Shown: one piece after another, positions 32,448-54,000 of the stretch | How positions within the stretch are numbered: position 1 is the first letter of the stretch | Layout of the letters: the number at the start of each line of letters is the position of its first letter | NCBI RefSeq assembly: GCF_026213295.1 | Contig: NC_079420.1 | Coordinates: 19,225,776 to 19,289,775, forward strand | DNA: 64,000 bases | Reading direction: 5' to 3' | Source: Gadus chalcogrammus | Lineage: Eukaryota > Chordata > Actinopteri > Gadiformes > Gadidae | Translations under genes and position numbers: made by a program | Notes under the pieces: generated by a model | The model's input: the letters and a program-made list of their open reading frames with translations, nothing else | Database searches by the model: none | What the model was told of the DNA's origin: nothing

Positions 32448-35400
32448 ATGGTGGCAGGAGACCAGCCGCAGGGGCTGCCAACGGGTAGCAAGAACCAGCA
32501 CCAGCGACGGCTCTCCAAAACCCCCCATCAGGGGGACTGGAGACCCATCCGGGACCGCAACACAAGGCGGAAGTCCGGCAAAAAGCTCCAGGCTATCATC
32601 TGCATTCTTCTCGTGGAGCTCTGCGAGAGGTTCTCCTTTTTTGGCATCGTCTGCAATATGATGATCTTCTGCACGGTGAAGTTGGGCTATGGGAACTACC
32701 TGGCTGCAACGGTGAACCTGTGCTTCGTAGGGGTCAGCACCCTCACCCCGGTCCTGGTCGGCTGGTTCGCAGAAACCTACCTGGGGAGGACTAAGGTGCT
32801 CTACTTCTGTGCCTTCCTTCATTTCTTTGGTCAGTGGTCATATTTTAAATTGTCAAATACAGTATATTTTTTCAACTGGCATTGCATCATTGGAAAGTGT
32901 TTAATATGCTTCTTGATTGTTAGAATTTACCCTATTAATCAACCTGGATTTAGTGATTTCCTTTCTCGAATTTCCCATATGAATTGATTACAGTCCATGT
33001 TATTTTAAGAATAACAATTCTTACTTGGTTGACTGTTCACCATGTCACTCATTGGAAAATGGTTAAATCAGTGGCAATTGAAGTCAACAGACCATCAACT
33101 GTCCCAAAGTGTTTAGATGTCTGTAAATAACCAATGTGGCCCGACTTGGCCTGTGCCCCTGTGCCCCTGTGCTCTCTAGGAACAGCCATGCTGCCTGTTG
33201 TGGCATTCCCCTTTGAAGACTTCTACATTGACACCCACCATATGACCCACCAACTGAACCGACGGGAGCAGCAGATCCTATTCTACACAGGCCTCCTGGC
33301 CGCTGCCCTGGGCATCGGGGGAATCCGGGCCATCCTTTGCCCGATGGGGGCCTACAGTCTGCAGGGATACAATCAACACCAGCTTCTGTCCTTCTTTAAC
33401 TGGTTGGTTTGGCTGCCCTTGGCACAAAAAAAATTAACATATGTAACTATTCACTATTTGTGTGCCTTTTTCAAATTACGTACTAACTATTAATTTTATA
33501 CCTCACAATCATCATTTGTACATTGTTTTTTTTAGGTTCTACTGGCTGGTCAACTTGAATTCCACCATTGTATTTCTGGCCATCGCCTACATACAGCAGT
33601 CCGTCGGTCAGAATTTGGGATTCCTCATCCCCTTCACCTCTGTGCTGCTGGCCCTGATCGCCATCCACATGATACGTAACAACCTCACCTTTAAGCCAAA
33701 GAAAGGTACGACACTGACTGAAAGAGAAATAAACACATATGCATCCAGCACATATTCGTGTCTGCATACCAGCTTACAGGCTCACTCATGCATACATACA
33801 TGTACAGCACGTGAATCAAAAAGCAGGGATCACAACAAACAATGAATCCGTTGCTTTGTTTCTCTCACAGGGGGTTCACTTCTGACCACATTTGGAGTTT
33901 TTCTCAACTCTGTTAAAATGTGCTGCCTTCATTCTCGACACCTGAGTGGAGATGTCACGTCCTGGCTCGACCGGGCAAAGGAGAACAATGGGGGACGCTA
34001 CAGCGAGACCCACGTGGAGAACGTCAAAGTGCTGGCCAGGCTCTTCCCTCTTTACAGCCTGCAGCTGCTGTACAGAGCCTGCATCACACAGGCAGGTCCA
34101 TGGGATCACGTCAAGGCTTCCTTTGTACTCTGTTTGTAGTTTTGTACAATAAGCAACTGTCTACTATCTTGATCTACTTTGGTGTGCTTGATGTTTCTGT
34201 TGTATTTATTTTCTATATATATAAATATATATTTTTATTTCATTTATTATTATTATTATTTTCCCATTTACAGCTTTGTAATCTTTTTTTGAATTCCTGC
34301 AACTGTCCTGTAATTGATCTCCTTAGTTCCCCTTCTGCTAATGAATTACATCTTATCTAATTTTCCTCTTTCATTGTGATTTGACTATTTATTTACAGGA
34401 ATTCAAATGTTTATTGAATACTGTTTAAAATTCGATACAGTAAATATGTATTATTTTATACATTGCCTTGCAGATAGCTTCAGGCTACTACATCCAAACC
34501 ATGCACTCCAACCTCCACCATAAAGACTTCCTCTTGCCCATCGGTCTCATGAACGTCATAAGTATCCTGCCTCTGCTGCTCCTGGCCCCACTCATAGAGT
34601 GTGTCACTACCTGTTACCTCTCTGCGGAGAAGGTTCCCCTTGCTCCTGTCAAAGTCATCAGTAGGCACCTCGTAAATCCCTTCATATCTACACTAACAAA
34701 TAACGATTTTCTTTCAAAACCTTGTTCCGGTATTTCTCCTTCTTTTCTGGGAGTCCAACCCATCTATTGCTGAGTATTCCCTCCTCCCAGTCCCACCCCT
34801 CTCCTGTCTCTCGCCGCAGCCCTGGGCCATGGGTGTGCAGCCTTGTCCATGCTGGTGGCAGGTCTGAGTGAGCTGCACAGAAAGGCCTACCCCCTGCTGG
34901 AGCAGACTCTCTCAGGCAAGGTCTTGTTGGTTTCATCCATGCCTTGTTTCCAGCTGGCTCCTCAGTACATCCTGCTCGGTCTGGCGGAGGCGCTCGTCAC
35001 CCCGGCTTGTGAGTAGAACCACCTTCAAGAGGGAAAGAGACTGGATCAGATTCCTTTTTTCAATGTGAATATGGTCTTGTCTCTGTTTATTGATACTTGT
35101 ATAGTAGTGTATGGACCTATCTAGGTGTTTTGTTTTTATTTAATACCCTATAGTTTTCCACAGTGATGCACTCAGTTATTTATTTATGCAATCTTAACAG
35201 TACAGGTTGTATTGTTAAGATGTAATGCCTTATAGGTTTCCACAGGGATGCACACAGTTATTTATGCTATCTTAACAGTACAGATTGTGGTATTGTTTAT
35301 TATTCTTTACCAATTTCTTATTGAGTTAGTTTGTAACTCTTGTTTTTTGTTTGTGCATTTTCCTCACTGTATCCTTTAGGTTTTAATTTGTCATTCTGCT

Positions 35401-36222
35401 ATTTTTGCAGCACATCAAAGTTTTAATGTTCTGTCATCCCTGGTAAAAACTTCTGCATTTCTAGCCCGTTGCTAATAATTGTTAATGCCTGCCTTATAAT
35501 TAAGACATAGACAGGCATTAGGCTAGCAAAAACTACTAGAGGGTCTGACTGCTTCCCCACTCTTTTCATCACCCAATAATTGGCAGGTACTCTTATATCT
35601 TTTCAACTGACTCCTAGTCACATCAGAGGGATCTCCCTGCACTTCCTAACTCTGTCCTATGGAGGGGGCTGTTTCCTCGGGGCACTCATCACGCAGCTGT
35701 TGTATTTTATTTCAGGGGGTAAAGTAAAAATGTATTATTTACTAAATTATTCAAGAATATAAATTGTGGACTATTACAAAAATAATGTATTAATGAAATT
35801 CACAAAACGATGGATGTTGCCAAAAATAATTAATAGCTCTCTTTAAATCATGTGGACTCAATTCTAGGGAACTTCTACCCATCTTTACCCCATGAAGGAA
35901 ATCTAGAAAGGTTTTTCTTCTCCTTGGCCACATTAATGGCCATAAATGCCCTGGTGTTCTGGAAGATATCCTACAGGTATATCACACCACCTGATACCAA
36001 TTCAGCTAGAACTAAACTGGTCCAGTTCCAATGATGAGCTAAGTCCTGCATGCTTTTCTGTTTATTTTTGTCCACCGAAGGTACATAGACTTGAGTGTCC
36101 AGGGCAGGGCACTGACAGTCAGCCCGCTGGCTGAGAAGTTGCTGCGCTACAAGGCCTGTCTGAGGTTTTATGACACCGTGGAGCACTCCTACGCAAACGC
36201 TTCCATTGAATCCATCTTGTGA
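32448..36222 (+). CDS. slc15a5: Solute carrier family 15 member 5 (POT/PTR-type transporter)
   Basis: Nine exons join to 584 residues (human SLC15A5: 579): 32448-32829, 33180-33402, 33536-33705, 33871-34091, 34474-34660, 34820-35008, 35587-35718, 35868-35976, 36081-36222. Landmarks shared with the human protein are LLVELCERF(S/T)FFxxVCNM (TM1), IKLGY-type TVKLGYGNY, GIGGIRAI, FNWFYWLVNLN, GDVTSWLDRAKE.NGG.YSE, LLYRACI, SGYYIQTMHSNL, LSGKVLLVSSMPCF and GNLERFFFSLA. It is a 12-helix proton-coupled oligopeptide transporter-like membrane protein whose substrate is not known; it is an orphan among the SLC15 family. The ExxERFSFF segment is kept where classic POTs have ExxERFxYYG. Intron 4 has a GC donor (CACAG|GCAGGT) that reading frame requires. 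Confidence 0.96.
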
Positions 36223-37079
36223 ATCATGAATTCTCTATGGTTATGTAGTGCGGGCGCTACAGAACCCTATAGCTCCAACTAGTTGTTGTGACATGTGTTG
36301 TTGAAATTGTACTTTGAACATTTAGGGAGACTTGATACTAAACCTTTTTTGGGGGGATAAAGGTGTGATTTCAATTATGGAACTGTGTTACTTTGAGTCA
36401 GCCCAGGAGACTGCCATACTGATACAGAGAAACTGGGAGGATATTCAAGGGGGAATCAAAGAGACAGAGGCTAGTAAGATTGTTAATAGTTCTACAGTGG
36501 TGGGATGACAGCAGAACAAGGAAAAAGAGAGTGCAACAGCAATGCAAAGCTAATGCACAAGACCAAAAAAGCAGAAGTCTGTGTTTAAGATACATTTGTT
36601 GCTGTTTTGTTATATTGTATATTGTTATATTATATAAGTAAATTATTTATGACATTATTTATGTTAAGCTTTCAATAAACGAACCTAACTTATTCTGTCA
36701 ATGCCTCATCTATATTGGTATATTTGTATGGTTGTATTTTTACCTATTTTAATTGTATATATGAAGGCCTATGCTACATTGTGTATGCAATTATAATACC
36801 ACAATTATTAATGAAGAGACAGAGAACTTAATTAATACATTCCTAACTCTACCACGTCTACGTGAAGGTGGACCTTTACAGTACATTCCAATATTGGTGA
36901 GCAACTATCATGGCACCTGGAAATAGTTATAGCATCGGCTGGCAGCCTACATTTTTAAAGCATAATTTGAAACGAGCAAAACGCTTCAGATTTTGCTTAT
37001 GTTCACCCGTTTAGGAACACGCCAAGGAGCGGAAAAATGTGACATGCGAGATTTCAAAAAATAACGCGAGATGTATGTC
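36223..37079. other. slc15a5 3' region and tmem17 upstream region
   Basis: Contains the slc15a5 polyadenylation signal (36674). No additional gene seen. Confidence 0.55.
36674..36679 (+). promoter_or_regulatory. Polyadenylation signal of slc15a5
   Basis: AATAAA about 450 bp after the stop codon. Confidence 0.6.
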
Positions 37080-37092
37080 GTCACCTAGAAAC
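37080..37092 (+). promoter_or_regulatory. X-box-like RFX motif at tmem17
   Basis: GTCACCTAGAAAC fits the RFX pattern GTNRCC-N-RGNAAC with one arm mismatch, 66 bp upstream of the tmem17 start codon. Confidence 0.5.
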
Positions 37093-37157
37093 AGTGCAAG
37101 TGTTTGTTTTTTATCTGGATACCACCGATGCTACCATTTCGTATAGCATCGTGCTAG

Positions 37158-38563
37158 ATGGATTTACCGCATCCCATCAGGAAACGTTTAGAAGATTTCT
37201 CCCGAAGCGTGTTTAGTGATCCAAGCAGGACTGAGCTAACCCCCGAAGACCATGGCACATTATTGGAGCCCAGTGAGTGAAATTTGAGTTGTTATGCGCT
37301 AACACACATTCACTGCCCTCCATGTAACAGTTAGTGTGCCCGGAAAGTAACATAAGCGTACTGACCTATTATTCAACTGAAGAGCAGTTTCATTGGAATT
37401 TCACATTTGTTTGGGTTTTGATTATTCCAAGGCAAACAAGTCGTATCGAGTCTACCACTCCAGATGTCTCTGTTCTTCAACATGTGTTTCTTCCCCTTGT
37501 GGTGGATCTGTGAAGTTGTGATGCTTCAGCTTAAGGTAAACAAACACGATTATTTCCGATCCACAATAAAATGTGTATGCTTCCTAACATCAAAAACAAA
37601 GTTGGTAATGTATAAATATGTATTCTGCCCCTGTTACGTAAAGCTGTAAGCTGCCTTTGTTTTGAAGTGATTGCATTTTCTTTCCAGTATTCTGCCCTTC
37701 CAGACTACTACAAGTTCATACTCGTCACTGTCATTGTTGTGATGACTGTGATAGAGGCTATACGACTCTATCTAGGCTATGCCGGGAATCTACAAGAAAA
37801 GGTAAAACAAACTAATCTCATACGTTGGCCCTGAAGTGATCTAGGAATGTGATTTGGTTGTCCTAATATTTTAGAATATAGAGACAACGGTTTGCGTTAC
37901 TTGGCTTATTTCTTATTTAATATCCCTGATACCTTCTTTAGGTTCCAGAGCTGGCCGGTTTCTGGCTGCTGAGTATCTTGCTGCAGTTTCCATTGATCCT
38001 CTTCCTGCTTTTCAATGAGTCCATTATTATTCAGCCCCTGGAAAGAGGGGTTCACATAGTCCTTAGCCTCTTTCTCCTCACACAGGTAAGATTGCATGGC
38101 TCTTAAGATTGTATGATAGCAATAGTAATCCGTTCCTTGTAGAATTTCAGAAATATTTTACACATCATGTAATTTAATCTTTAATGTTATTTGATTTAGA
38201 ATGTTGGTTTATTTGTTCATGTCTTTGAAATGGAATAATAACTGATTCAGCAGAAGACCCGAAACATGAATCACAATTACATTTAAATTAATCTTTCATA
38301 GTGGGGGTGTAGGAGTGTGTATTAGCTAGCTAGGGTGTTGGACTCCCAGCCTAAAGGTACTGGGTTTGATCCCCCAATTAGATGTGTGTAAGCTCAACAT
38401 AAGTAAATATACTAGTTGTTTTCTTCCTCAGTACTTCTCACCAATGCATTACATTGGGGATCCTCTTTCTGTTGTCCCCCCACAGGCTGTGTCTGGCTTT
38501 TCAGCGCTGCGCGAGATGGTCAGACACACAGAGAGCCAGTTCCACCTGCGTCAGTTTGACTAA
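37158..38563 (+). CDS. tmem17: Transmembrane protein 17 (ciliary transition zone)
   Basis: Five exons, 37158-37272, 37432-37535, 37688-37801, 37942-38085 and 38486-38563, join to 184 residues (human TMEM17: 198). The start MDLPHPIRKRL and the blocks SLPLQMSLFFN, PLWWICEVVML, YSALPDYYKFI, IEAIRLYLGYAGNLQEKVPE and GFWLLSILLQFPLILFLLFNE match the family across four transmembrane helices. The protein ends RFHLQDFD-like (QFHLRQFD) and lacks the last dozen residues of the human tail. TMEM17 belongs to the MKS/B9 complex of the ciliary transition zone, which gates membrane-protein entry. All introns are GT-AG. Confidence 0.97.
38301..38385 (+). mobile_element. tRNA-derived SINE fragment in tmem17 intron 4
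   Basis: AGGGTGTTGGACTCCCAGCC followed by TACTGGGTTTGATCCCCC is the tRNA-like head (A and B boxes) of a fish SINE. It cannot be folded into a full tRNA. Confidence 0.6.
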
Positions 38564-39111
38564 ATGCTACATTTTTTAAACCATTATCGAATGGAAAAAG
38601 CACAATACATGGCAGTAATTATTATTAATTGTATTCCACAAAATCTGATGTCAAAGAACAGTGTTATTTGCTTTTAAAAATATATTTTTATATTGAAGTC
38701 CATTTGTGGTGTGCATTTGTTTGTGGGCCGCTGGGTTGGGGTGGAGACACAGTGGCGGTTATAACAACAGCAATAGCCTGCTCATGCAGGTAATGCTCAC
38801 TATTTAATCATCATATATATCTGCATAAAACGTCCTGTGTTGGGTTACAAATAATACTTTGAATATTGTTGGGCAGATCATTGAGATTGGGCATGCCTTC
38901 ATTAAAACATCATCAAAATCATTATTATTATATTACAGGTTAGGTATCTACCTGTATATGAATATCGTACCAATACGACATCACAGGCATTACATAAGTA
39001 GCAACTTCATTTTCCAGTGTTCCACCTTTAAGTTATTTGTTTAAATTCTATGAACAGCACTTTCTATCCACGTGTAAACAGTGACATTACAAGAATTAAA
39101 AAACCAAAAGT
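38564..39111. other. Convergent 3' regions of tmem17 and agbl2
   Basis: AT-rich, no gene seen. Confidence 0.5.
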
Positions 39112-47022
<7,911 letters not shown>

Positions 47023-47214
47023 GGCGAAGCCTACATTCAACAAGCTTTCGAGTCAAACCATGGTTTCTGGATGTTTTTTTACAATTATGTTTATACGAAA
47101 TACACATTTAACTAAATCTCAAGATAGGAATCCGCCTTGAAAAATAGCCCCGGACACAAGGCCCTTCTACACGGCAGCGGACCAAAGCTAGCAAAACAAT
47201 CTTTTACTAACTAT

Positions 47215-47227
47215 GTTGCTTAGCAAC
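47215..47227. promoter_or_regulatory. Palindromic RFX X-box upstream of agbl2
   Basis: GTTGCTTAGCAAC is a perfect inverted repeat (arms GTTGCT/AGCAAC, one-base spacer), the pattern bound by RFX factors at ciliary genes. It is about 193 bp upstream of the agbl2 start codon on the minus strand. Confidence 0.7.
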
Positions 47228-47958
47228 CACATTGAACAGCGATGTTACCGTGGATGTCGGAAAGAATCCGGCTCAATATATAAATTGTATAAATGTCCAT
47301 GTCTGGTTAGTCTTAACAACCAATTCTAATTAATTCTTATTGCTTTTTTTTAACATAAAACAATCAAAGTAATAGGCCTAAATGGCTTAACTCAAATGAC
47401 ATTTTAAAGAAGTTTAAAAAATAAATAATATAATTAGGTTCAAATAAACTGAAACGTGAATTAAAAAATGTGTTTAATAACTTTTTACAACAATGTACAA
47501 GTTGGGGGACACCCTCCATCCAAAACATGACTGCCCATTGACTTTGGTTAGAAATAATCTATGTTGAGTAATGAAAACAAATAACTCAATGAAATGGAAA
47601 ATCCATTCAACAGATTTAGGTGGCCATGTCAATTGTGTGCATATATCACATACTGAGGATAAAGATAGGTAATTTGGCACATAATTCACTCTTGTTCATC
47701 ATGCTAAGAGTAGAAAATATCAAAATATAACTGGCTGTCATGGGCAAAAAAAAAAAGAGATAAGAATACTTAAAAATATATTTATGTTGAGTTCTGTTAC
47801 ATTAAAAAAAGGACAATTTAGATTGCAAACTGCAGTCTGCAACTCGTATATCATATCAGGTTTTTTGATGCAGAGAAAGAAGAGTAGATGAGTCCCCATC
47901 ATTAGTCCTATATCTTCAACACGGACATCTTCATCGACCACAACAGTATTCTACATCT

Positions 47959-47964
47959 TTTATT
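47959..47964 (-). promoter_or_regulatory. Polyadenylation signal of fnbp4
   Basis: AATAAA on the minus strand about 100 bp beyond the fnbp4 stop codon. Confidence 0.55.
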
Positions 47965-48061
47965 CAAACTATTAAAAGTATGGACAAAATGTCCCCAACA
48001 TCTGTGGAGGTCAGGCATGAGAGCGGAGCATTAGCTTGCAGTGTATCCCGGGGACAAAGCT

Positions 48062-51000
48062 TCACATGCTATTCGTCTTCTTCCTCTTTTTCAGACGTTC
48101 CCGCCAGTCTACAGGGAGAGCCTCAAAGTTGGCATTCTTATTGGATTTCCCTCTGAGGAAAGGAGATTCAAATGAACAGTTAGAATATTAACATTAACGA
48201 AAAAGCAATAGACCAGATGTCTCCAGAGAGGCTGATTCCCTTCAACAAAATGGCCAAGGAAAACACGACATGGTTTGCATGCATCAAAAGGCAGATTCGG
48301 TTTGCCTTCTTTGGAAATATTAACATTGTTAAAGGGTATAATGAGCGACATGAATGTTTTTTCAACTTTATGGAGAATGCAGGTTAATATCGCTCTGAAA
48401 CCACATACGGTCATAGTACAAATACTATTTTGGCAGATAATCTTTAATCTCGTTCACGGCACTTGATGTTAAAGCTAGAATATGCTCGTCTGCAAGACTC
48501 CTGTGAGCGAGTAGCCTCTTACGTCAGCAGCATCTGAGACTTCCACTCCTCGATGGTCCTCTTGTTGAGCTGGTCCCGGTCCTCGTCGCTGGAGCTGCTC
48601 TTGTCCTCCTCGTCCAGCTCCTTCTGGATACTCTGCCACTTCTTCACCAGCGACGGCATCTTAGTCTTGGTCTTTTTCGACTGAAAAAACAAACAAAAAA
48701 AACGCTGAAGAAACACAATTGAACAATACGACTTGACTGGTGTGTACAATACCGGGCGATGAGTTCCCTTTAAAAACACAGCAAAAAAATAAAAGTTAGA
48801 ACAGTGTCGTAACCAACCTTGTCCTTTTTCAGCTTCTTGCTCTTGTCCGTCGGCAGGGCCTTGGCGGTGGAGGGCTCGGGGGGGGGCTGGGTTAGGGGGA
48901 GTGGGGGCTGGACGGGCGGCGCGGGCGGAGGTGGGGCCACGACTTCAGCGGGGATCGAGGGAGCACCGACCGTGGCCACTCCCCAGTAGGCGTTGGCCGT
49001 CATGACAGAAGCTGGAGATGCAGTGGCATGCATTCAATTCAAAACATTTCTGACAGCTGCTCAGAGACTATGCCGTTTAAAACGGCACGCCTGGACAATT
49101 TTGCAGTGCTTGAAGGAATATATATTTTTTTTTTATACCTGCGCTGACGGTGTTCTGGGTATAGAGAATAGCGCCGCTGCCAATAGTGATGGCCTTGTTC
49201 AGATGACCGGCCTTTCGTTTCTGGCCTTTCCCAGAGGAAGCCGAAGAATCCAGGGCCTGCGAAAAGACAAAAAAAACGATACATTATTTAAGCCTCCTTC
49301 ACTTAACATGAGGCTCCAATGACGGCTTTTGAATCATCTCTCTTCATCATGCAAACTAATTTCTCGATATTTCTTAAATCCCCCAAAGTAAAATTAAATA
49401 AAATCATCTACATTTAAATCCCCACAGACAGTGGGGGGCGCGTTCCCCTGCGATGCGTACCCTTGCCGGGACGCAGGGTAGCGGTGGCCTCCCGCTGCCG
49501 TCCTCCTCCGTCCCGGGAGCCGGCGGCTCGCCGTCGTCCTCGTCGTCCATCTCCATCTCCACCTCCATGATGTCGCCGTCGCTGTCCGGGGGAGGGGGAG
49601 GCGGTGGGGGGGAGCCCGGCGGCGGCGGGGGAGGCGGGGGGTAGTCGGCGGGCGGGGGTGGGGTTTCGGGAGGAGGGGGCTGGGGCTGGGCTGGGGGCCA
49701 ACACGGCGGGGGTGCGGGCGGGGCGGCGGGGGCACAGGCAATAGGTTCTGCACGGAGGGGATTACAGGGGACAAATGATCATTCACACACTGTCAACTTT
49801 AAAGACATCACCGACAACAGGCTCCCCCGTGGTTGAGCTTCTATGGGTCTTTGAGAGGCGCTAACCTGTCTGGGTGGCGTTTGTTTCTCCCTGGCTGGAT
49901 GTCTGGTCATCGCTGGGCTCATCCTGCAGCTCCTCCTTAGTTGGGAAATCCCACCGGGAGACGTTGGTCCGGTCATTCACATAAAAATACCGCCTGTGCT
50001 CTCTAGATGTGGGACAAGAGAGATAGAGAGAGAATACAAGTTTCAATGGTTCGCTCTGTAACTGGCTATGCAGCCTGATGACCCAAGGCAATTCGGGCAG
50101 AAAAGCATTCAAGTAGAGACAAAACAGCCACAAGAGGGCCGTGTTGTGTTAAAGGGGTGGTGATATTGACCATTCTTGAGAGCCGAATTAGAAAGCAGGC
50201 TGTGGACGTGGACAGTGGAACCCACCTTCTGCTCAAATCAGATAAATCATAAACAAAATCATCTTTGGTCCTGAAAAGGCTGTTCAAAATAGTAACGACC
50301 ACAAGTTCACACCGTTGTTGTTGTCCAAAATGTATTCATTTTAGACAACCACTCCCTTCCAAAACACATACACCCAAACACACAGGAAGAGTGCAAAGAG
50401 AATTGGATATATTGTTGTCCAAAAATAAAAATAAATAAAGCTGAAAATAAAAGCACATGTTAATCGTATTTCGTTTTTTACACATCAGATTATCTACGTT
50501 GTGTTTCAAGAGAATAATGAATGACAGGAAAACATGTAATAAGAGTTGGTCTGACCTGCTGGATCCCGGTCAATGCTCCGTCTTCACCTTTAATTGATGC
50601 GTCCCTCCCAGGCGGCTGTGTCATCATTGCATTCAGTAGGGGATGGGGGGTTTGCGGTCCTGTAAAGTTCAAAGTCCTCCCACGCAACCAACCCCCCTAC
50701 CGTAACCGGACATCTGGCACATCTTATTCATGTCCTCACAGTAAAGGGCTGGGTAGTCTGTGCTATTGGGAGAGTAGGTCCTCTCTCTGTGATGTTATGT
50801 ATACAGGAAGACAGGCTGGCCAACAGCGGATGCTCCCTTATTATTATTATATACAATAATAACATAAGGCAGGTTCCCGGGATTGCAACCCAGTGGGTTT
50901 CTGTCGTGGATTCTGATCCACTCGCAACGGTTCTGCTTCCTTTCCAAGTCATGATAAACAAAGTCTACAACCCCGGCATTGTGGGTGGTGGTAGTGGTGG

Positions 51001-54000
51001 CGTGATTTTGGTAGTCACACGTAAAGATTGCCGGGGGATGGGGGTTTAGAGATGTTAAAGGTAAGGAGCGCGTACCTGTCCCAGTGGCAGGACCAGCCTT
51101 TAGGGGTGGCGTTAAGTTCGTAAAGTTTTATGTGTTGGGCGGCTTCCTGCAGCCTGCGGCGGAGATAGAGTCCGTTCAGAGCCCCCTCCCTCCAGTCAGC
51201 GATCCGCGTCTGAAAAGGGGCAAAAGAGGCAAGAGACGTGTGGCCCAAGGAGGAGAGAAAGGAAGAGAAAGGGGAGTGACAAGGAGAGAGGAGACAAAAG
51301 GCAGATGAGTAATGAAAACAAAATGGATACCCTTCAGCGGATTATAATGAACATTTTAAATATTAAACACTGGTGGCATATGGCTCTGAGGAAAGTGCCA
51401 TGAAAGAGAGATGAGACAATGTAGTATTTATACATTGATAACTTTAGCAATTCAGCCCTTACCTCCGTTTGTAGCAGAAGCAGCTGAAAGTTCGAAATGG
51501 CCTTTTTGTTTATCCCCAAAAACTCCATCTTGCTGGTTAAGGTGTTTGCTAGTTCTCCAATCTGAAACTACAAAACATGTTGCAGCATGAGGCAGAGGTT
51601 TGGGCAATTGTGCATTAATCAGTATTCATACTGTAGATATTTGCAGAACTTTGAGTTCTCCTTACCCTGAGCTCTGGTGTTTCAACTTCGACATCTTTTG
51701 CGGGAATTTTCACAACTGATTTGTCCTCTGCTTCGTCTGCCTCCATTTCCTCTGCTTCTTCAGGCTTCTCTGGGGATTTTAATTGAGCTTTAAGAGACAA
51801 AAGAAACGACACATAGTAAGAATAATTAACAGTAGGAACGCACTTAATATCAAAGTATAAAAAAGTGATTTTCTCTGCCCAACAGTTAAAGAATAAGTTA
51901 CGATAATTCAAAGCACTTTGCCATGCACGGTTTGTAGACCTACAAAACTTCTGGCTACATCTCTTTGCTCTCACCTGTCTCTACATTCTCCTGTATATCG
52001 GAGCTTATGCTGTTAGAGTCTGGGCTGGCTGCACTGATGAAGGCCGTCTTCCATCTGGACTTCTTCAGAGCAGCCCCTTGCGAGCCTGGGGCTTCCTGGC
52101 TGGTCTCCGAATACGGGCTGGAGCCCCCTGCGCTACCGTCGCCTTCCTCCAAAGCCCGCAGCTCCGCCTGAGAAAGGATAGAGGCTCGAGGTAAGTCGAA
52201 AGATACCAAGACGGTGGCCAGTCCAAAGTCAAAATGTAGCGGCTCGTAAACGTTTTCTCCCGCCTTTTCACCTTTTTCCTCTCGAGCGCGAGCTCCAGCT
52301 CCACGGTGTCCTCCTCCGTCTCCTCCTCTGCGTCGGAGCTTTCCTGTGACTGGTTCTTGGAGCGTGGTTCTTTCGGGGCCACGGGAAGGCTTTCAGAGTC
52401 CCGCAGAGGGGTGGACGGGGAGCCCGCCGGGCCGCATGTCTCCCCGTCGGAGTCCACCCCGTTCTCCCCCTCCTCAAGGTGGCCCAGCAATCGCTTCCTC
52501 CACTTCTCCTCCGCCACCTTCACCTCAGGGGGGATGAGGGCCGCGAGGAGGGAGGCGGCTACACCGTGGCGCTCCTCTTCTTCGCTTGCGACGGCTACGA
52601 CGCTCTCCATCACCTCCTGCAGCAAGACAAAAGGATCGTATCACTCAATAAATTCTCATTCTTGGCGCCGGTGAACGATAATATGGTGGAATTTTTATGT
52701 AACCCAAGGGAAAACTTACCTTCACTTTTGCCTCCTTCTTGATAGCTGGGGTGTGGGCAAGAGCAGGTTTTTGTTCAGGATAATACGCTGCTTCCACGGT
52801 ATCGTTGCCATTGACAGTGGCACTGCAATAAGAGGCGGGACAAAGGACAAGTTCTCAATGGACTATCCCCTCAACATTTCTTTAACTGACCGGTATGTTT
52901 AGCCATTTTCTGTTTTGTGTAAAATGGCTTGATATCTTTCAATTATACTGGCGGTTGTTCAGTGTAATTTAATCACTGATCTGGGGTATCGTACTCACTG
53001 GGGATGTACTGAGGAATTTGTGCAAGTGTGTCCATTATGATGATTGTAGTGATTGGGACTTGCCTGTTACTGCACTGCAGCAGGCCTTGCACCTGGTTAG
53101 CCAGGTAACTAGGTAGTTCCCAGGACACCTCGTTGGTTACAGTACTCCAATAGTAGTAACAGCCAGAGTTGTCGTCCCATACCTCCTGCCAATCTCCCAT
53201 CTCCACCCCCACTGCAAATAAGGAAAAGGGAGGATTTTTTTACACAAAAAATTATTCACAGAAGATTCCGTTGTACACGTCATTTTCCTCAAGCATGTTA
53301 AGCAGGCTTAACATGTTTGCTTGTATATGACACTTGTATAATAATCACAGTACAGGTTACCTCCAGCTAAAGAGTCCTGGGTGTTGTATTGGAAGTCTGC
53401 CTCAGTACTTGGCTGCTCCTGCCCCTTTGTGTGCACTCCCTGCTGAACGTTATTTTCAGGTCTGGGAGGGGTGGGAGATGGAACTACAGGATGAGGTGGG
53501 GCGTCCTCTGAATTTGGCTGAGTTGTGATTGCATCAATTTCCTAAACAGAAAGAAAGGAAAACAGTGTTATTCCGTCACCTTAATTGTTGTGCCTTGGGG
53601 TTTTTTCTGACATAGCTGACCCAATGAAACATTGTGGTTATTAATCACTGCCAGAAATATCTACAGGATTCCCTGCAATTTTTATGTAAAAGTTAAATTC
53701 CTAGAATCCAATAATGTGTCTATTAATACATACATACCGCCATAAAGTTGGCCAATGTGCTGTCAATATCTGCTGACTGGTTATGCTGTACTTTTGTTGT
53801 CTGTTGAGAGTCACTTTCTTCTTCGTCGCTGTCCTCATAGGCCCCAAGTAGGGACAACCCTTCTGATGGAAAACCACAAGTAATGCAATAATTGTCTTGA
53901 GCCATTTGTGTTGATCTACGCGAGTATGGAACAAAATCATACTGGCAGACACGCCGATCACTCACCTGTGGCCTTGATTACGGGCCCCTTCATATTCATG

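Larger units (their letters stand above)
47023..48061. other. agbl2 promoter region and fnbp4 3' region
   Basis: Contains the X-box at 47215 and the inferred fnbp4 polyadenylation signal at 47959. No further gene is visible. Confidence 0.55.
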
